Source: Tetrahymena elliotti 4EA (taxonomy: Eukaryota > Ciliophora > Oligohymenophorea > Hymenostomatida > Tetrahymenidae). From it: DNA of 64,000 nucleotides. Location: contig JH720300.1 in assembly GCA_000231825.2 (NCBI GenBank), positions 1,241,928 to 1,305,927 of the forward strand, given 5' to 3'. The translations under genes were made by a program, and so were the position numbers. Positions 25,097-39,400 of this stretch are shown piece after piece. The number at the start of each line of letters is the position of its first letter. Within the stretch, counting starts at the first letter, position 1. Below the pieces are notes generated by a model. That model was not told the origin of the DNA, searched no databases, and worked only from the letters and a program-made list of their open reading frames with translations.

Positions 25097-28000
25097 TCAA
25101 TAGTTACTTTTTGATGATCTAGTTTTAGATACAGACTTCTTCTTCTAAAAGTAAGAAGAAACAACTTTTGATTAATTTAATATTTCTGCTAAATTATCCA
25201 TGTTTATCTCAAGCGCCATATCAACAACTAAAGGTTTGTTAAATTTTTAGTGGAGTAAAATATTTTATTTATCTCTCCTGTAATTAATAAATCTCCTAAC
25301 ATTATATTCTAAAGTTACTATCATTTAAAATACTCCATAAATGATAACAGTTATATTTGATAAATTTGTCAATGAACAAATTTGAGAATAATCATCTGTT
25401 TTATCCATTAATAATGCGAAAATAGAAAGACACATCACAAATAACTCACTTATGATCAGAAAAACATAATCTCTTTTATTATTCAAATAAGGCTTGAATT
25501 TTGCAAGAATTAGTGTATACAAAAAAGAAATACTCAAAAAAATATATAAGTAAACTTGGAAAGGAGCAAGAGATAAACATATTATTAAGACTATTTTCTT
25601 GATTTCTAAAATAAACCAAAAATATCTATTAAAAATATTGTTAGGATTCAAATTCTCATGCAAATATTTGAACTTAGTTTAGTTTATTTTTCTAGATTTT
25701 TAAAAGCAAATCACAAAATTTAATAAATAAATGGGTACTATTTTATTTTTAAATATAAAAATTTCCTAATTATTACATCTAGAAAATGAATGAGTCTCCA
25801 TATGGATGAATATTAAAACAAAGTTAAGGTAAATTTATCAAAGATAAAATGTAAATTATTTTATTATTTGCATTTAAAATCTCTTAATTAGGTTTTTCAG
25901 AATTTTCATCTAAGCAGTCTGTTACGCCTACTTCACTGTATCCAGTTTTACAAGTGCAAGATTTCGTTATTTTTTATAATTAACGAGTTTTTGAAATACA
26001 CTATAATTTTTTTGAGGGATTAAACATTTCAGACATGAAAAATGGCATTATTTATCTTAATAAACCCTTTCTTCTGAATATTAATCACAAGTGTTATTAT
26101 CTTAACATAAAATACAGCTTGGAATACATTACTCTTTGCAATCTACTCCGAATGATTTATTTTGACAATAACACTTTCCTAAATATAAAATATAATCTTT
26201 GTAACATTTCAAGCAATGATATTCTTACTAATTTGGATCACTACAACTTTAGCAATCTTTATCCTTACATTTATAACACTTTAAATTATTACTCCAATCA
26301 CAATATGTATTTTCAGGTGGGTTATTTTTATTATAACACTTGCCTTCATAAAGAATTTACTAAGCCAAACAACTTAGACATTACTAAGGTGTTATTTAAG
26401 GGTCACTGCATGTCAAACAGTTAGCATCTTAGCATTTGTAACACTTCAAATTTTAATAATCACAATGTGTATTTTCTGGTGGATTACTATTATTATAACA
26501 CTTACCTTCATAAAGAATTTACTAAGCCAAACAAGTTAGACATTATTCAGGAGATATTTAAGGATCACTACAAGTCAAGCAATTAGTATCCTAACATTTA
26601 TAACATTTTAAGCTATTATTCCAATCACAGTATGTATTATTTGGAGGATTATCTTTATTATAGCATTTACCTTCATAAAGAATTTACTAAACTTAGCAAG
26701 TTAAGCATTACAGAGATGTCTAAGGATTACTGCAAGTCCTACAAGAATCATCCTAACACTTTTAACACTTTTAAATTGCATTCCAATCACAATAAGTATT
26801 ATCTGGTGGATTATTTTAATTATAGCAAATACCATTATAAAGAATTTAAGAAGATAAACAGGTTAAACATAATTTTTAAGATGATTATGAGTTGCTACAT
26901 GTTTAGCATTCCAAATTATCACAGTTAAAACAGTTAAGGTTTTCATCGCAAAATGTATGAAGGGGTTAATTTTATGAACATTAATTTTAGTAAAGATAAA
27001 ATGTATCTTCACATTTTGTGCAATTTTATTAATTATTAGCATATTAACAGTTTTAACAATTTTAAATCCCACAATTTTGGCACTAGAAAAATTAGAAACC
27101 TAAATCTATTTAAGTACAATAATAACCATATGGTATTTAAGATTAACAAATTTATTTATCTTCTAAAAAATATTAATCTTTTGGGCAATATTTTCTATAG
27201 AAAAATAAAGAACTAGAAGTAGATCCGTAACAAATAGTAGAATCCCAAATGTAATAATTGTATATTATAGTATTGGTGTTAAAAGTAAAATTTTTTAGTG
27301 AAAGTCTAGGATCTGTTTGACTACTTGTATTAAAATCAAATTAATTTAAACAGACAAAAAAATTATTGTAGTTTTCTTAAATTTATTGGTAATTTTGCAA
27401 ATTTAATACCTTAAAATTAACAGGAAAGAATCTTACACTATTAATACAATTCATATTAAAGAAACATTCTTTACTAGTAGGGGATTAATATTACTAGTCA
27501 TAGTTTGAAATAATACCATACATACAAGGAGGATCAATAACATATTCAATGATAGTATAAGTAACTTCTTCAATAGGAAGAGAAGATTAACTAGTAGAAA
27601 TGTTTATTTGATAATTTTAATCATCTATATATGTAATAAAAGCTGTTAAAGTAAATTTATTAGCAGAATTTTTAGGAGATTTCCAACCATTTATGACTAA
27701 AGTAGCATTTTTTTTACCTGAGAGTGAAGAAGAATATTATTTTTTATCTTAATATTAATAATTAGAATCAAATAAAAAGCTTTTATTTTCTTTTATTATT
27801 TTAACAAAAGGATATTGAGAGATATCAATAATTAAAGCACTAGCTTAAATACTATAAAGTTAGCTTATATTATTATCAGAAATTAACTCAATATCACATG
27901 AATTTTATGATATATTTGAAGCAGTCAATTCAAATAAAATTTATCGATCTAGATTCCAATTATTGTTATATAATCCTATTCCTACAATAACTTCAGGAAT

Positions 28001-28204
28001 ATTTTTGAAGTTTTTAGAAGAGTAATCAACTTTTTGTACTTATGAAACAGTACTATCTAAATAATTTTTTAGATATATTTATGACTAATAAAAAACAAAA
28101 GGAACTTAATCATCAAAAATCGTCTGAGAATAAGTATTAAAAAAGAGAAAAGATAAGGTGAATAAAATCTTTTTAACAAAAAGAGATTTGCTTACTTCAT
28201 TCAT
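25097..28204 (-). pseudogene. broken Cys-rich multi-pass membrane protein gene (family A, copy 1)
   Basis: ATG 28204 opens a signal peptide (LFTLSFLFFNTYSQ) and one frame runs about 740 codons. It covers an N-terminal domain shared with the genes at 30402-33968 and 36496-40071 (PFVFYQSQIYL, then a Trp-containing GWKSPKN strand, then IEEVTYTIIEYV), then four or more Cys-rich units. Two lesions follow, judged against the intact paralogue. Around 25990-26005 about 11 nt are missing, shifting the frame before KTRQLQKITKSCTC. Near 25730 about 350 nt are missing, including the first membrane helix and one frame change. Downstream the C-terminal membrane region is still recognisable to TGA 25097-25099. 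No GT-AG intron I tried repairs either break. It may still make a secreted truncated protein. Confidence 0.75.
26300..26870 (-). repeat. tandem Cys-rich coding repeats, period 162-165 nt
   Basis: Inside the broken family A gene, near-identical blocks recur at about 26351, 26513, 26678 and 26840, spacing 162-165 nt (54-55 codons). Each encodes the pattern ILYEGKCYNxxNPPxNTYCD, then LKCYKCQDxxCLTC, then SDPQ. Several neighbouring units are alike enough to suggest recent unequal exchange. Confidence 0.8.
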
Positions 28205-30401
28205 TTTTCTTAAATGTTTATTTACCTAAATTATTTAAAGATTTTTATTGAATTTAAAAGGAAATTGTTTTTATTATTTCTATTTATTATGAAAAATGTT
28301 TGATTGACTATTTCTTAGAAATCCAAAAGATTACTAAATTATTAATTTTTAAGTTTGTAAAGTTGATTTGAAAAATTAGGTTTTGATTCTTTAAACATAT
28401 AAGACAGCTTAATTTTTCAAATTTATTTTACTTTTTTGTAAATAAGTCTTATTAAAAAATGGATAAATAGAAACTTGATAAGCATTTACTATATTAAATT
28501 ATTAAGAGAATGTTAAGATTATTTGTTCTTATACCTCAAATAAATTTTTAAGTATTTTTGAGGTAATCAAATATGGTTTGGTTTATGAAATTAATAATTG
28601 CATTTTCTTACTAGGTTATGAGCGGTGAATCAGTAAAAGTAACAAATTGTATTTCCTTATTAATAATAAATATGTATCTGAATCAATATATTTAATTGAT
28701 TAATAAAATTTAGCTAAAAATAATTTATGTAACTATTTTAAATAATATTCCCTATTTTAAAACTAAATTTTGATCACTTTACTCCATAAAAGCTAGTTTA
28801 ACTAAAATATTTTTACATATTTGTTAAAAAAAATTATTAGATTTATTAAATTTATATCAGAGTAAGGATATTTACACTAATGTCGTTATTACACTCAAGT
28901 AATTAACAAAAACAAATATAAAAGAATTAAAAATTAGTCAAAGAAATTTTACATTTTTTGATAGAAAATTTAATTTAATAAGTAGGTTTTTTTAATGATT
29001 ATTTTAATTCTTTTTTTTTTCAAAATCAAAAATGAAAAAAATGTGTCTTATTTTAGGTAACAAATTATTTCATTTAAATATTTTTAAGTTGATACTAATT
29101 GAAATTTAGAATAAACCATTTTTATTTTTATAAAATTATTAGATCAGTATTTAAAAATTTATTTTTTTATTAGTAGATTAAAATTACTAATCAAACTAAA
29201 TAGGGAGGGATGATCTGTAAATATGTGAATGAGATGAGACGATTTAATTTCAATCATTTTGATATTTTTTTTATGAAAGAAAATAAAGAGATGCTTATTA
29301 AATAAGGTAAATTTTACTATTAATCTTAATTATTCTAAATATCTTTTTTGATTACTATTTTTTTATGGTAATAATTTGTTTTTTTCCATAAATTTGAAAA
29401 ATTGAGAGATTTTGTAATCTAAATTCTTGCAAAAACTAAAATTATTATTTCTAATTAATATCAAGTTGAATTACCCACATTCTTGGGTAAAATTAACATA
29501 TATCCTAATACACTAATATGATAAATGATTATTTTAGTTTTTCTATGAGAAATTTACTATCTATTAATAAAGGAAGACTGTAAGAAAAAATATTGATTCT
29601 CAAGCTATTTAAAAAATGTTTCCATAATATAGATCTAAAGACTAGAAATAAGATATTAAAATAGCATATTAAGGAAAATATTTACTAGTTTTTATAAAAT
29701 AATAATAAATGAAGAATAAAAATTATTTAAATTGACATTGTAAAAATTATTTATTGTAAGGAATAATAAATACTTTTCAGAATTTGTGTAATTAAATTTT
29801 TATATATTCAAGGTTACAATCTAAGTATTACGTAACTCATCCTAAAACATACGCACATTTAATTTAATTAAGATTACACATATTAAAGATAATGAATCCC
29901 TCAAAAACCACAAAAAAAACAAAAAGGATATTAAATAAAATTTTAGTAATCAAATAGTTGTTTATAATGATTGATATCTTCATATTTTTTTAGTAATCTT
30001 TTTTTTTGTTTTTTTTGAATTTAAAATGAATTAAAATTTACTAATTAAAAAAGCAAATTATTATTATTTTGTACTTTATTTATTTTTACTAAATTATTTG
30101 CTCATAAAATTATTGAAAACATATACTGTATTATTGTAGAGTTTATGTATATTTTAATCTAAGTAATAAAAAAATAAAAAATTTTNNNNNNNNNNNNNNN
30201 NNNNNNNNNNNNNNNNNNNNNNNNNNNNNNNNNNNNNNNNNNNNNNNNNNNNNNNNNNNNNNNNNNNNNNNNNNNNNNNNNNNNNAGAGTGTAAAGAAGA
30301 AGCATTAAATTAGTTCATTTTTTATAAACTATAAAAATATTTTTTGCATGAAATGTTTTTGAAAACTTTCAATCTTATAACATATTCAATTATTAAGAAA
30401 C
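28205..30401. other. intergenic spacer including an assembly gap
   Basis: About 2.2 kb upstream of the broken gene. It contains a small hairpin at 29471-29490 (TTACCCA, loop CATTCT, TGGGTAA) and 100 N at 30186-30285. No coding segment recognised on either side of the gap, though the true gap length is unknown. Confidence 0.6.
30186..30285. other. assembly gap (100 N)
   Basis: Exactly 100 N, the usual placeholder for a gap of unknown size. It lies about 115 nt beyond the stop codon of the next gene, so that gene is not interrupted. Confidence 0.99.
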
Positions 30402-33400
30402 TCAATATTCTACACTAATTGTTTTGGTTTTTGAAGGCCATTTATTCTTAAAATATTATGAAGCCTTTCTAGTAGATTAATCTAATATATCATCCAATTT
30501 ATCTAAATTAATTTCAAGTGCCATATCAACTACCATAGGTTTGTTAAATTTTAAGCTAGACAAAAGATTCTATTTTTATCTTCTGTATTGAATATATCTT
30601 CTTATATTGTATTCTAGATTCACTAAATACTAAAATAAAGAGTAAGTTATAATTATAACATTGGATAAATTTATTAATGAGCATATCCTAGAAAAATCAT
30701 TCAATCTTGATATTAACATTGGGAAAATAGACAGACTAAAATAAAATAGCTAGCTAATTGTTAAGAAAATGCTGTCCCTTAAATTATTTAAATGAGGCTT
30801 GAATATTAAAATAGCTAAACCATACAAAAAAGAAGTACTCAATATTAAATAGAGGTAGATTTAAAAAGAAAAAAGAGATAAACAGATAGCATTGACAATT
30901 TTCTTAAACTCAAGTATTAGCCAAAAGTATCTATTAAAAAGTGAGCTTGTTTTTAAGTTATCATTTAAGTATTTAAAGCACAGTGAATCAGTATTTCTTG
31001 ATTTTTTAAAGCAAATTACTAAATTTAACAAGTAAATAAATGTCAATATTCCTAGAATAGTATAAGATACCAAGTTCATTTCATTAAAATTTTAAATATT
31101 TTAAAATACATTTAGTAGGAAGTAATTACTAGATATTCTAATCAGCTTGAGTTAGCTATTCCAAAGAAAGTTGTTGATTATGAATGCTGAATATAACTTT
31201 GATTTAAATATGAAAACAATTAAGGAAAGGATTGTAAATAAAACAAGAGTTATTGTCAGTAAAAGTAAGTTCAAAGATAATTACTTATCAATAATTAGTT
31301 TTAATTTGATACCTAGCACTATTTTAATATCTTCATCTTTAGCTTAGGATGATTTGTAGTAAATATTAAAGAAATTTAAGACTCCAAATGATTTGTATGG
31401 AACGATTGTTGAGTTCTAATTGACAAAGTAAAGATTGCCTAAAGATTGCATCTAAAAAATAAAAAAATCTCCATAAGGATGAATGTTAATAAATAATTAT
31501 GGTAAATATGTCACAAATGTAACTTAAATAATTCTATCAGTAGCACTTTAAAGTGAATTACTTGGCTATTAACTATTTTCTTCTTGGCACTCAGCTTTTC
31601 CAATCTCAGCATAGCCAGGCTTGCATTCACAATTACCAATCATTTTCTAAAGTTAGCGTGTATTAGAACTACATTCTTGACAGCCATATTTTTTATTTAT
31701 GATGAAACATTTTGAGCACGAAAAGTGGCATTCATCATTTTAATAAATACGCTCATCAGAATATCTATCACAAGTATGACCATTTTTACATAAAATGCAA
31801 CTAGAAACACAATTTTATTTACAATTTAACCCAAAAACTCCTATTCCACAAAAACACTTACCTTAGTATAGATAAGGTTATTCCTTTTAGCAGCTTAAGC
31901 ATATATGAGGCTTTTAGTCAGGGCTATTACAAGTCATACAGCTTTCATCATTGCATTTTTAGCATATAAATTTTTGTTAATCACAATAAGTATTTATAGG
32001 AAGTTTATTTTTAGTATAGCATTATTGATTGTATAGAAAATAATTATTCTAGCAGCTTAAACATTTATCATTCTCATCACATTTCAAGCAGTTAGGATCT
32101 GAACAAGAATTACATTTAAATTTGATAAACCAATCGCAATAAGTATTGTTTGGAGGACTTTCTTTTTTATAGCATTTTCCTTCATAAAGTATCTAGTTTT
32201 AACTACACGCTAAACATTAATTAGATTTAACTGGATCCTCACAAGTCAAACATGTCTTTTCCTTACATTGATAGCATCTTAAAGTACTAGAATCACAATA
32301 AGTATTATTTGGAGGATTATTTTATGAATAACATTCTCCATTAAAAAGTAATTAATTATCTAAACAATCCAAACATTTCGAAGTAGATAAAGTAGGATCT
32401 GTGCATCTCAAACACTTTGGATCTCTACATTTTTGACACTTTAAATTTACCTAATCACAGTAAGTATTATTTGGAAGATTATCTTTTTTATAGCATTTAC
32501 CACTAAAAATATATTCATTAATAAAACAAGTTAAACATTGTTAAGATTATGTATTAGTACTAGGATCAGAACATTTTAAGCATTAAGAATCTTGGCATTG
32601 CTAGCATTTTAAATTATCATCACAGTAAGTGTTAGGAGGCTAATTTTATTAGCATGATTTTTAAAATAAATAATATGGGTCCTAGCACTTCTCACAAGTA
32701 AATGAATTAGAATTTTATGAGCAGTCTTAACAATTGCTTATATTACAATTTTAGCATTAATAAAATTAATCTATCAATGAACAGCTATACCCTATAGATT
32801 TTTAAACTTAGCAAATCTATTTATCCATTAATAGATATTATCCAGAAGAGCAATCTAAACAAAACTAACTATTTTATGGATTTATAATTTTGCAATTACT
32901 TCTGCATGTATTTCCATTTATATCCATAATTTAACCATTTTAACAAAATTTTCTTTTAAAAAAAAGAAAGCTCGAAGTTGATCCATTACAAATTGCTCCA
33001 TCCCATATACGGTAGCTGTATTTAATACTATCTGCTTAAAATTAAAATTTAGTTAATTCTAATCTAGGATCTGTATCACTAACAGTAGTTTTAAAATCAA
33101 ATTAATTAATAGAAGTAAAAAAGTAGGCAGAATTCAAATTGTTAATTTGCATAATCCCAACATTAACTGAAACTTCAAATAATTATTCAGGTCTAAAATC
33201 ACAACTTGATAGGTTAAAACATCCTATTTAGGTAGGAGCTTTATATGTAGTGTCATATTATGAAACAATTTTATATAAACCTGGAGGATCTGTAACATGT
33301 TCAATAATGGTATAATAGACATCAATTATTTATTGAGATGATTAATTTGTTTAAAATGTAATTTTATATTATTAATCATCTATTTTTGTAGCAAAAACTA

Positions 33401-33968
33401 ATAAACTAAAATTCTTCTTTGATGAAGTTTAGGTCTATGATTTCCAACCTCTTATTACTACATTAACATTTTTGCTACCTGAGAGATCTGAAGAAAAATT
33501 TCTAGTTTCTTCAAATGAATAACTACTGCCAAATTAAATACCTATTTTTTATGTATTGATAACTTTCATGTAAGGAAACTAGGAAGTATCAACTACAATA
33601 ACATTAGCTGAAATACCATATAGATAACTTGAATTATTGTCAAATGTTAACTAAATAGTACATTAAGATTCTGTTACTGACTCAGCAGTTAACTAAAAAA
33701 GTATAACTCTATCAGGATTCCATATATTATTATAAAAACTTATACCTACAATCACTTAAGGGATAGCTTTAAAATTTTTCTATTTGTAATCTAAAATTTA
33801 TTATTAAGGCATATTTTAACCATACTTTTTTAGTTAAATTGCTTAACTATAATAAACAAAAGGTACTTAATCATCATAGGATATTTGTCCCTTAACTATT
33901 TTGATTGAATACCTAAAAATCAAAATTAAATTGATGATCAAAAAATAAGTATTGGTGATGAATTTCAT
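30402..33968 (-). CDS. Cys-rich multi-pass membrane protein (family A, intact, 1188 aa)
   Basis: A single exon of 1189 codons from ATG 33968 to TGA 30402-30404. A signal peptide (NTYFLIINLILIFRYSI) leads to a domain of about 300 residues shared with the two neighbours (DQVPFVYYSQAIQL, VVIRGWKSQTQ, IIDVYYTIIEHV). Then come Cys-rich units of about 50 residues at roughly 330-790 (CYKKDNLPNNTYCD, LKCQKCRDPKCLRC), and an EGF-like CECKPGYAEIG. From about residue 900, several membrane helices (LNLLLLTITLVLFTILSLIVFIF; LVSYTILGILTFIYLLNLVICF) and a hydrophilic tail follow. The Cys units resemble furin/TNFR-like and LSD1-zinc-finger-labelled repeats common in ciliate gene annotations; these labels describe cysteine spacing only. 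A surface receptor or adhesin role is inference. It is the reference for the broken copy at 25097-28204. Confidence 0.88.
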
Positions 33969-36495
33969 TTACTGTCAAATCTTATTCAGGAGTCTTTTTA
34001 CTTTTTTCTATTAACTAATTATGCAAATTGAATTTACTATTAACTAGCTTATTTGTTTGCTTGCTTCTTATATAAGTTAATCTGTAATTTAAAAAAAAGT
34101 AAATTCAGTTGTCATTATTTTTGTGGTAGATCCACAAAATTTCAAAATTTGATTAAGTTTCTTGATTACATCTCCAATTTTGGAATTAATTTTTTATTGA
34201 GTGTTTAGACCACTCATTAATGCAAAAGGAAATATAAATATATAAAATAACTGAAATAATTTGATAGTTTCTCTTTATATAAAATAAACATTTTAAAGTA
34301 AAATTGAATATGTTTTGCTTGATTTTAAGATTTAATTTTATCTTAAGTACACCTCCAATATACAAATATCAAAAAAAAGACAAAATTTTTAAAATAAAGT
34401 GAAAAAAAGAAGTAAAATTCTTCTATTTATATTTTTTATTTTTTGTTTTGTGTCAGAAATGCACTTGAATTTTGCTTTGCCGAATCATCAATTTATTTGC
34501 TTATTAGTTTTTTATTTTATTTAAATAGAACTGGGATTATTATCTAGAGTAAGTTTTAAAATTTTACCATAAATTAATTAGACTAATTAATACCTATTTC
34601 TTTTTTGAAAATATGTTAAAATAAATTACCATATACTGCTAAGCATATTTCCATTTCTTTATATTTTCAGATACAGACTCAAAGATTTATAAAAGATTTT
34701 TAAGATTTATAATTTGGATATGCAAAATATGATGAAAAGAAGAAAAGAAGTAACGATTAAGAATATCCTTAATTTCTAGATTTTTATGAATAAAGAGTAA
34801 TTCTTATTCAAATTAGTAAATTATCAAATAAATTTATTTCTAGTCAACCTTCTAAGATATGATTACTTCTATTTATATATTAAAGAAAATAAAATAAAAT
34901 AATATTTGTAAATACTTTATCAAATAAAAATTAAACATCCCCAATTTTGTTTTTATTTAGATTACTTTAAAAAATATAATGGGAAGGACACTATTTAATT
35001 TATAGTTTATCTAATATTTGGATCTAATCTTTCAACAAAAAATAAACTATTCCATAGAAGCAAAAAAAATATTAAAATAATATTAAATTAAGTGGCTGAT
35101 TTATTGTAATAAAAAAGTAATACATTTTAAAAATCATGAAATATTTATCATAACTTTTACTAAGCTTAGATCTATAAATAATATTCCTAAATTAGTTAAT
35201 TAATGATTAATATTTATCACCAACTCAGCCTTACTAATTAAAAGATATTAGTTTCTATTAACCAAATAAAAAGTACAATTACTGAACTGATAACAAATAT
35301 CCTTTAAGAATATATAAAAATTTCAAATTTTTATTAATAATAATAATCTGAAATCAACTCTGAAATTTAAAAATAATTATGAAATAGTATTTAGAGATAT
35401 GTTCTTGTTTAAAAAAGCTTTTAAGAGTAGTTTAAATATTTTAAAATATATTATATTTTTAAGTTGTTACTTAATGCTTGTATTAATATCTATTTGTTCT
35501 AATTTTTAATTTTGTTTCCAAAAAAATTTTATTTTAACTGTAATCTAAAAAATTAATTGTCAAATAAATATAATTTACTATTGATTTTTTTAGCTTTTTA
35601 GACTTTTAAAGATTACAAATTGTTGTTTTTTGTTTCAGATTAAATCTAAAAATGAAAAATTGCCTGCAACTATAATTTATCCTTCTATATTAGCTATTGG
35701 ATATTGTAAAAAATAAAATTACCTTTAGATTTTGGTATCTATAAATTCAAAACAGATTTATGAAAGGATAAAAAAATATTTTTATTCTAAATATTCTAAA
35801 CTAAAAATATTTGCTTTACTTCAAGTAAGATTATTAAATATTTTCATACTTTTTGATATGTTGTTATGGAATTGTTTTGTTTGTTTGCTTCTGCTGGTTT
35901 AGCTAAAAAAATTGTAAATTTAATTAAAAAATAATTTTTTTTTGTAAAAATAGAAAAGGAGTAAAGTCAGTTGGAATTTAATAGATTTTGTAACAAAAAT
36001 AATTAATCATGTAATTTTTAAATTATATCAAACTTTTATTTTTTTTCTAGAAATAGGCCCTATTATAAAAATCAAAAACTTTATATAATTAGGCAACCAA
36101 TCAACTCTTATTTAAGATAAAAAAATAAATAATTTAATAAAAATATTTGATATTAAAATAAAATTAAATAAATTTTTAAAAAGTAATTTTCAAAAATAAA
36201 AGCCAATTACAAAAATAATTTTTAATAATTGGTTTGTAAAAAAATGTTTTGCAAATAAATGAAAATAAAAATTTATTGTTTATTAAATTAATCTTATTTG
36301 CAACTTATTTCAGAATTAGGTATTATCAGCTCAGGGTGATTAAGAATTTAAAACCTGAAGCTACTATATCTAATAAAATATTAATAAAGATAAAGTCATA
36401 AAAAGTTTACTAAAGTTAGTTAAGACTTTATTTCTAAATTATTTTTAAAAGTTTATTTTATTTTTTATTAGAAAAATTTTTTTGAGTTAAAATTT
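33969..36495. other. intergenic spacer, A+T-rich
   Basis: About 2.5 kb between two minus-strand paralogues. The only long TGA-free frame (35652-36485, plus) has spacer-like composition and is treated as rejected. No RNA gene or repeat recognised. Confidence 0.55.
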
Positions 36496-39400
36496 TCAAA
36501 CCTAATGCTTTTCATCAGATTTTCTAAAAGTTGTCTGCTTAGAAACAGAAATATATTATTCTATCTTGCATTCACCTTAATTTCTTTCTATTTTAGAATT
36601 AGCCATATCTTACTTACTTGATTTTAGACTTTATTTACTTGACTCTAAAGGTAATTGATGAGCAGATTCTGTTTCCTATTTCTTTTTCTTTTCTTTAAAA
36701 TATTATTTTACTTTCCTTACTAAAGCTGGGATCTTTAAAATCAATTTTATAATTGAAATAAGTGGACCTAAAAAGAGAAGAGCTTATAAAAAGATAATGA
36801 TCCAAATACTAATATTATTTATGGTTGTTAAGATATCTTCTTTATATTCAACATTATCAAACAGTTTATATGTTTATTCTCCCAAAGCATTCAGCAAGCA
36901 AAATACTATCATCCATAATAACCCATCAGCAATAATTTAAATATTGTCAATTAAGCTTTTTTAGGGTCTATAAATGATAGATAATATAGTTATTATTAGT
37001 TAAAAGATTATACATAGTATTGTTTCTACTAGATAGGATTAGTAAAAGATTACTATAGATACAGGTATAAATAGACTTTCAACTGTTATTTAAATCAATT
37101 TAAAATTTCTTGAAATAAATTTTTATTCTATTTTTTCATTTAGCAATATATCATAAAATTCTGACTAATATGTTTTTTAAATATCATCTTTACAATTTAT
37201 ATTAAAGTTTTACTTTTTATTCAAGATAATTAGGTATATAGTAAAGGTACCTATAAAATATGCTCCAAAAATTAATATTAATACAACTTTTGCACCCATG
37301 AATGATATTTCTTATTCACTTTAAGTAAAATTTACTATTTGAAGGGATATTTCAAATAAACCAATTTAAAACATAATATCATTAAAAAAATTAATTATGT
37401 TTAAAGAAATAGTTTAAAAGTATCCCTTCAACTTATCTTTTATTGAGGGTTCTTATGTCAGGCTCTAAATAACACTTATCTCAGGTATTATTTTTGTTTT
37501 TCGAAAGAACGAAGGAATAATAAATAATATACATATTAAAATACATGTAAAAATACCTCCTGCAGTTTATATTATACTTGTTTATCCTGTTTTCAATGTT
37601 AATATTTAATTCTTTAAGTCTTACTCAGATTCTTCAAACAAACTCTTTAGAAAGTTGATATTTTCATGCTTTTGAATAAAATTTTGTCCTTCTATAGACT
37701 TCAAAAATGAATATAATTGCTGATTAAACATAATATCTAAAACATATAAAAAGTTTATCTTTTATATTTATATAAACTGCTTTGAAAAGTTAACTCCTGG
37801 AGACATAAAAGATAACACAACTGATGCTGTAGCCATGCTTTAGTATTTTTTATAAGTTTGGTCATTCTCTAAAGAATATGATTCCTTTATTTCTGTTATT
37901 TTTTTACATTTAGCATTTTATTTGTTTAACTCACAATCAAAAATACATTAACCATTTAATAGAATATAGTTCTTGCTATCAATACATGTTTAACAAGATG
38001 AGGTAGATTAGTTAGGATCAGTACAAGTAAGGCAATTACTATCATGACATTAATAGCATTTTTATTTATCCCAGTCACAAAATGCATTAGGAGGAGGATT
38101 GCTTTAAGTAAAGCATTTATCTTAATAGAGAATTGATGTAGTTTGAGTTTAGTCACATTAAAAGCACTATTGCTGAGTATTAGAGGGGTTACTACAATTA
38201 AGGCAGTTAGTATCTTAGCACTAAGAGCATGTTAAATTATTCCAATCACAAAAAGCTTTAGTAGGAGGATTACTTTAAATAAAACATTTCCCTTGGTACA
38301 GAATTTATTTATTCTATGTCAAATCGCAAGATAAACATTTTTATGGGGGTTGATTAGGATCACTACAAGAAAGACAATTAGAATCGCTACATTAATTGCA
38401 TGTTAAAGTATTCCAGTCACAAAAAGTATGAGGGGGTGGATTACTTTAGCTGTAGCATTTTCCATTGTAAAGAATTTATTTTGATGTTGAGTCACATTAA
38501 TTGCAAACTTAAGGTAATTAATTAGGATCTGTACATGAAAAACAGCTGCTATCACTGCATTATTAACATGAGAGAATATTCCAATCACAATAAGCATTTT
38601 TTGGTGGAGAACTTTAACTATAGCATTTACTTTAGTAAAGAGTACTCAAGCTTTAGCATGTTAAACATTAAGAAGGTGAGTTGCTGGGATCGCTACATGT
38701 TAGGCAATTTATATCTAAACATTAGGTACATTTTAAAGTAGATGAATCACAAAATGTATTTTAAGGTTAAGATGCCGAGCATTAACCATTATATAAGAAA
38801 TAACTATCAAAGCACTATATACATTAAAATTAATTAGAAAATTTAGTACACTATTTGCAATTATTAATGTTACACTATTCGCAAACATTAAAATCGTATG
38901 AAGAGTCTGGGATAGAGCAATAGTATCCTAAAGGTTAGCTTGCTTAGCAAATATTTAAATCATTGAGTAAATATTATCCAGTAGGACAATCTAAACATAT
39001 TGAATTGTCTTAGACATATTAAATCAAACAAGTTTACTGACAAGTATTTTAATTATTATTAATAAATCCTGTGCAAACTTTCTTTAAAAAAAATAAAACT
39101 GTTGATGTAACGCCTTTACATTAACCTGTATTTTAAATGTTGTAATCAAAGTTTAACATGTTAGATTAAAGTTGCTGATTCAAAATGCGAATATTTGGAT
39201 CATTATTTGCATCATCAATATTAAAACTTAATTTGTTAAATGAGATAAAGAATTCAGTAAATGGATTTTCAAGAGATATACTATCAAATGCGTTTAATGA
39301 AATAGGATTATTTGGTTATAAATAGCAATCCACATTACCAGAGCAAGATTTATAATTTGTTTCATAATATGAGGCAATACTGTAAATACTTGTTGTTGGA

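Noticed and set aside
26035..26928. Plus-strand ORFs with repeated Tyr/His-rich text opposite the Cys-rich repeats
   Set aside because: Shadows: the repeated pattern is the reverse complement of the Cys-rich units, whose cysteine spacing is clear on the minus strand.
35652..36485. TGA-free plus-strand frame of 278 codons ending 11 nt from the convergent gene at 36496
   Set aside because: Composition is that of spacer (long Lys/Asn/Ile/Phe/Gln runs), no domain, no homologue in the window. With TGA as the only stop, frames of this size arise by chance in DNA this A+T-rich.
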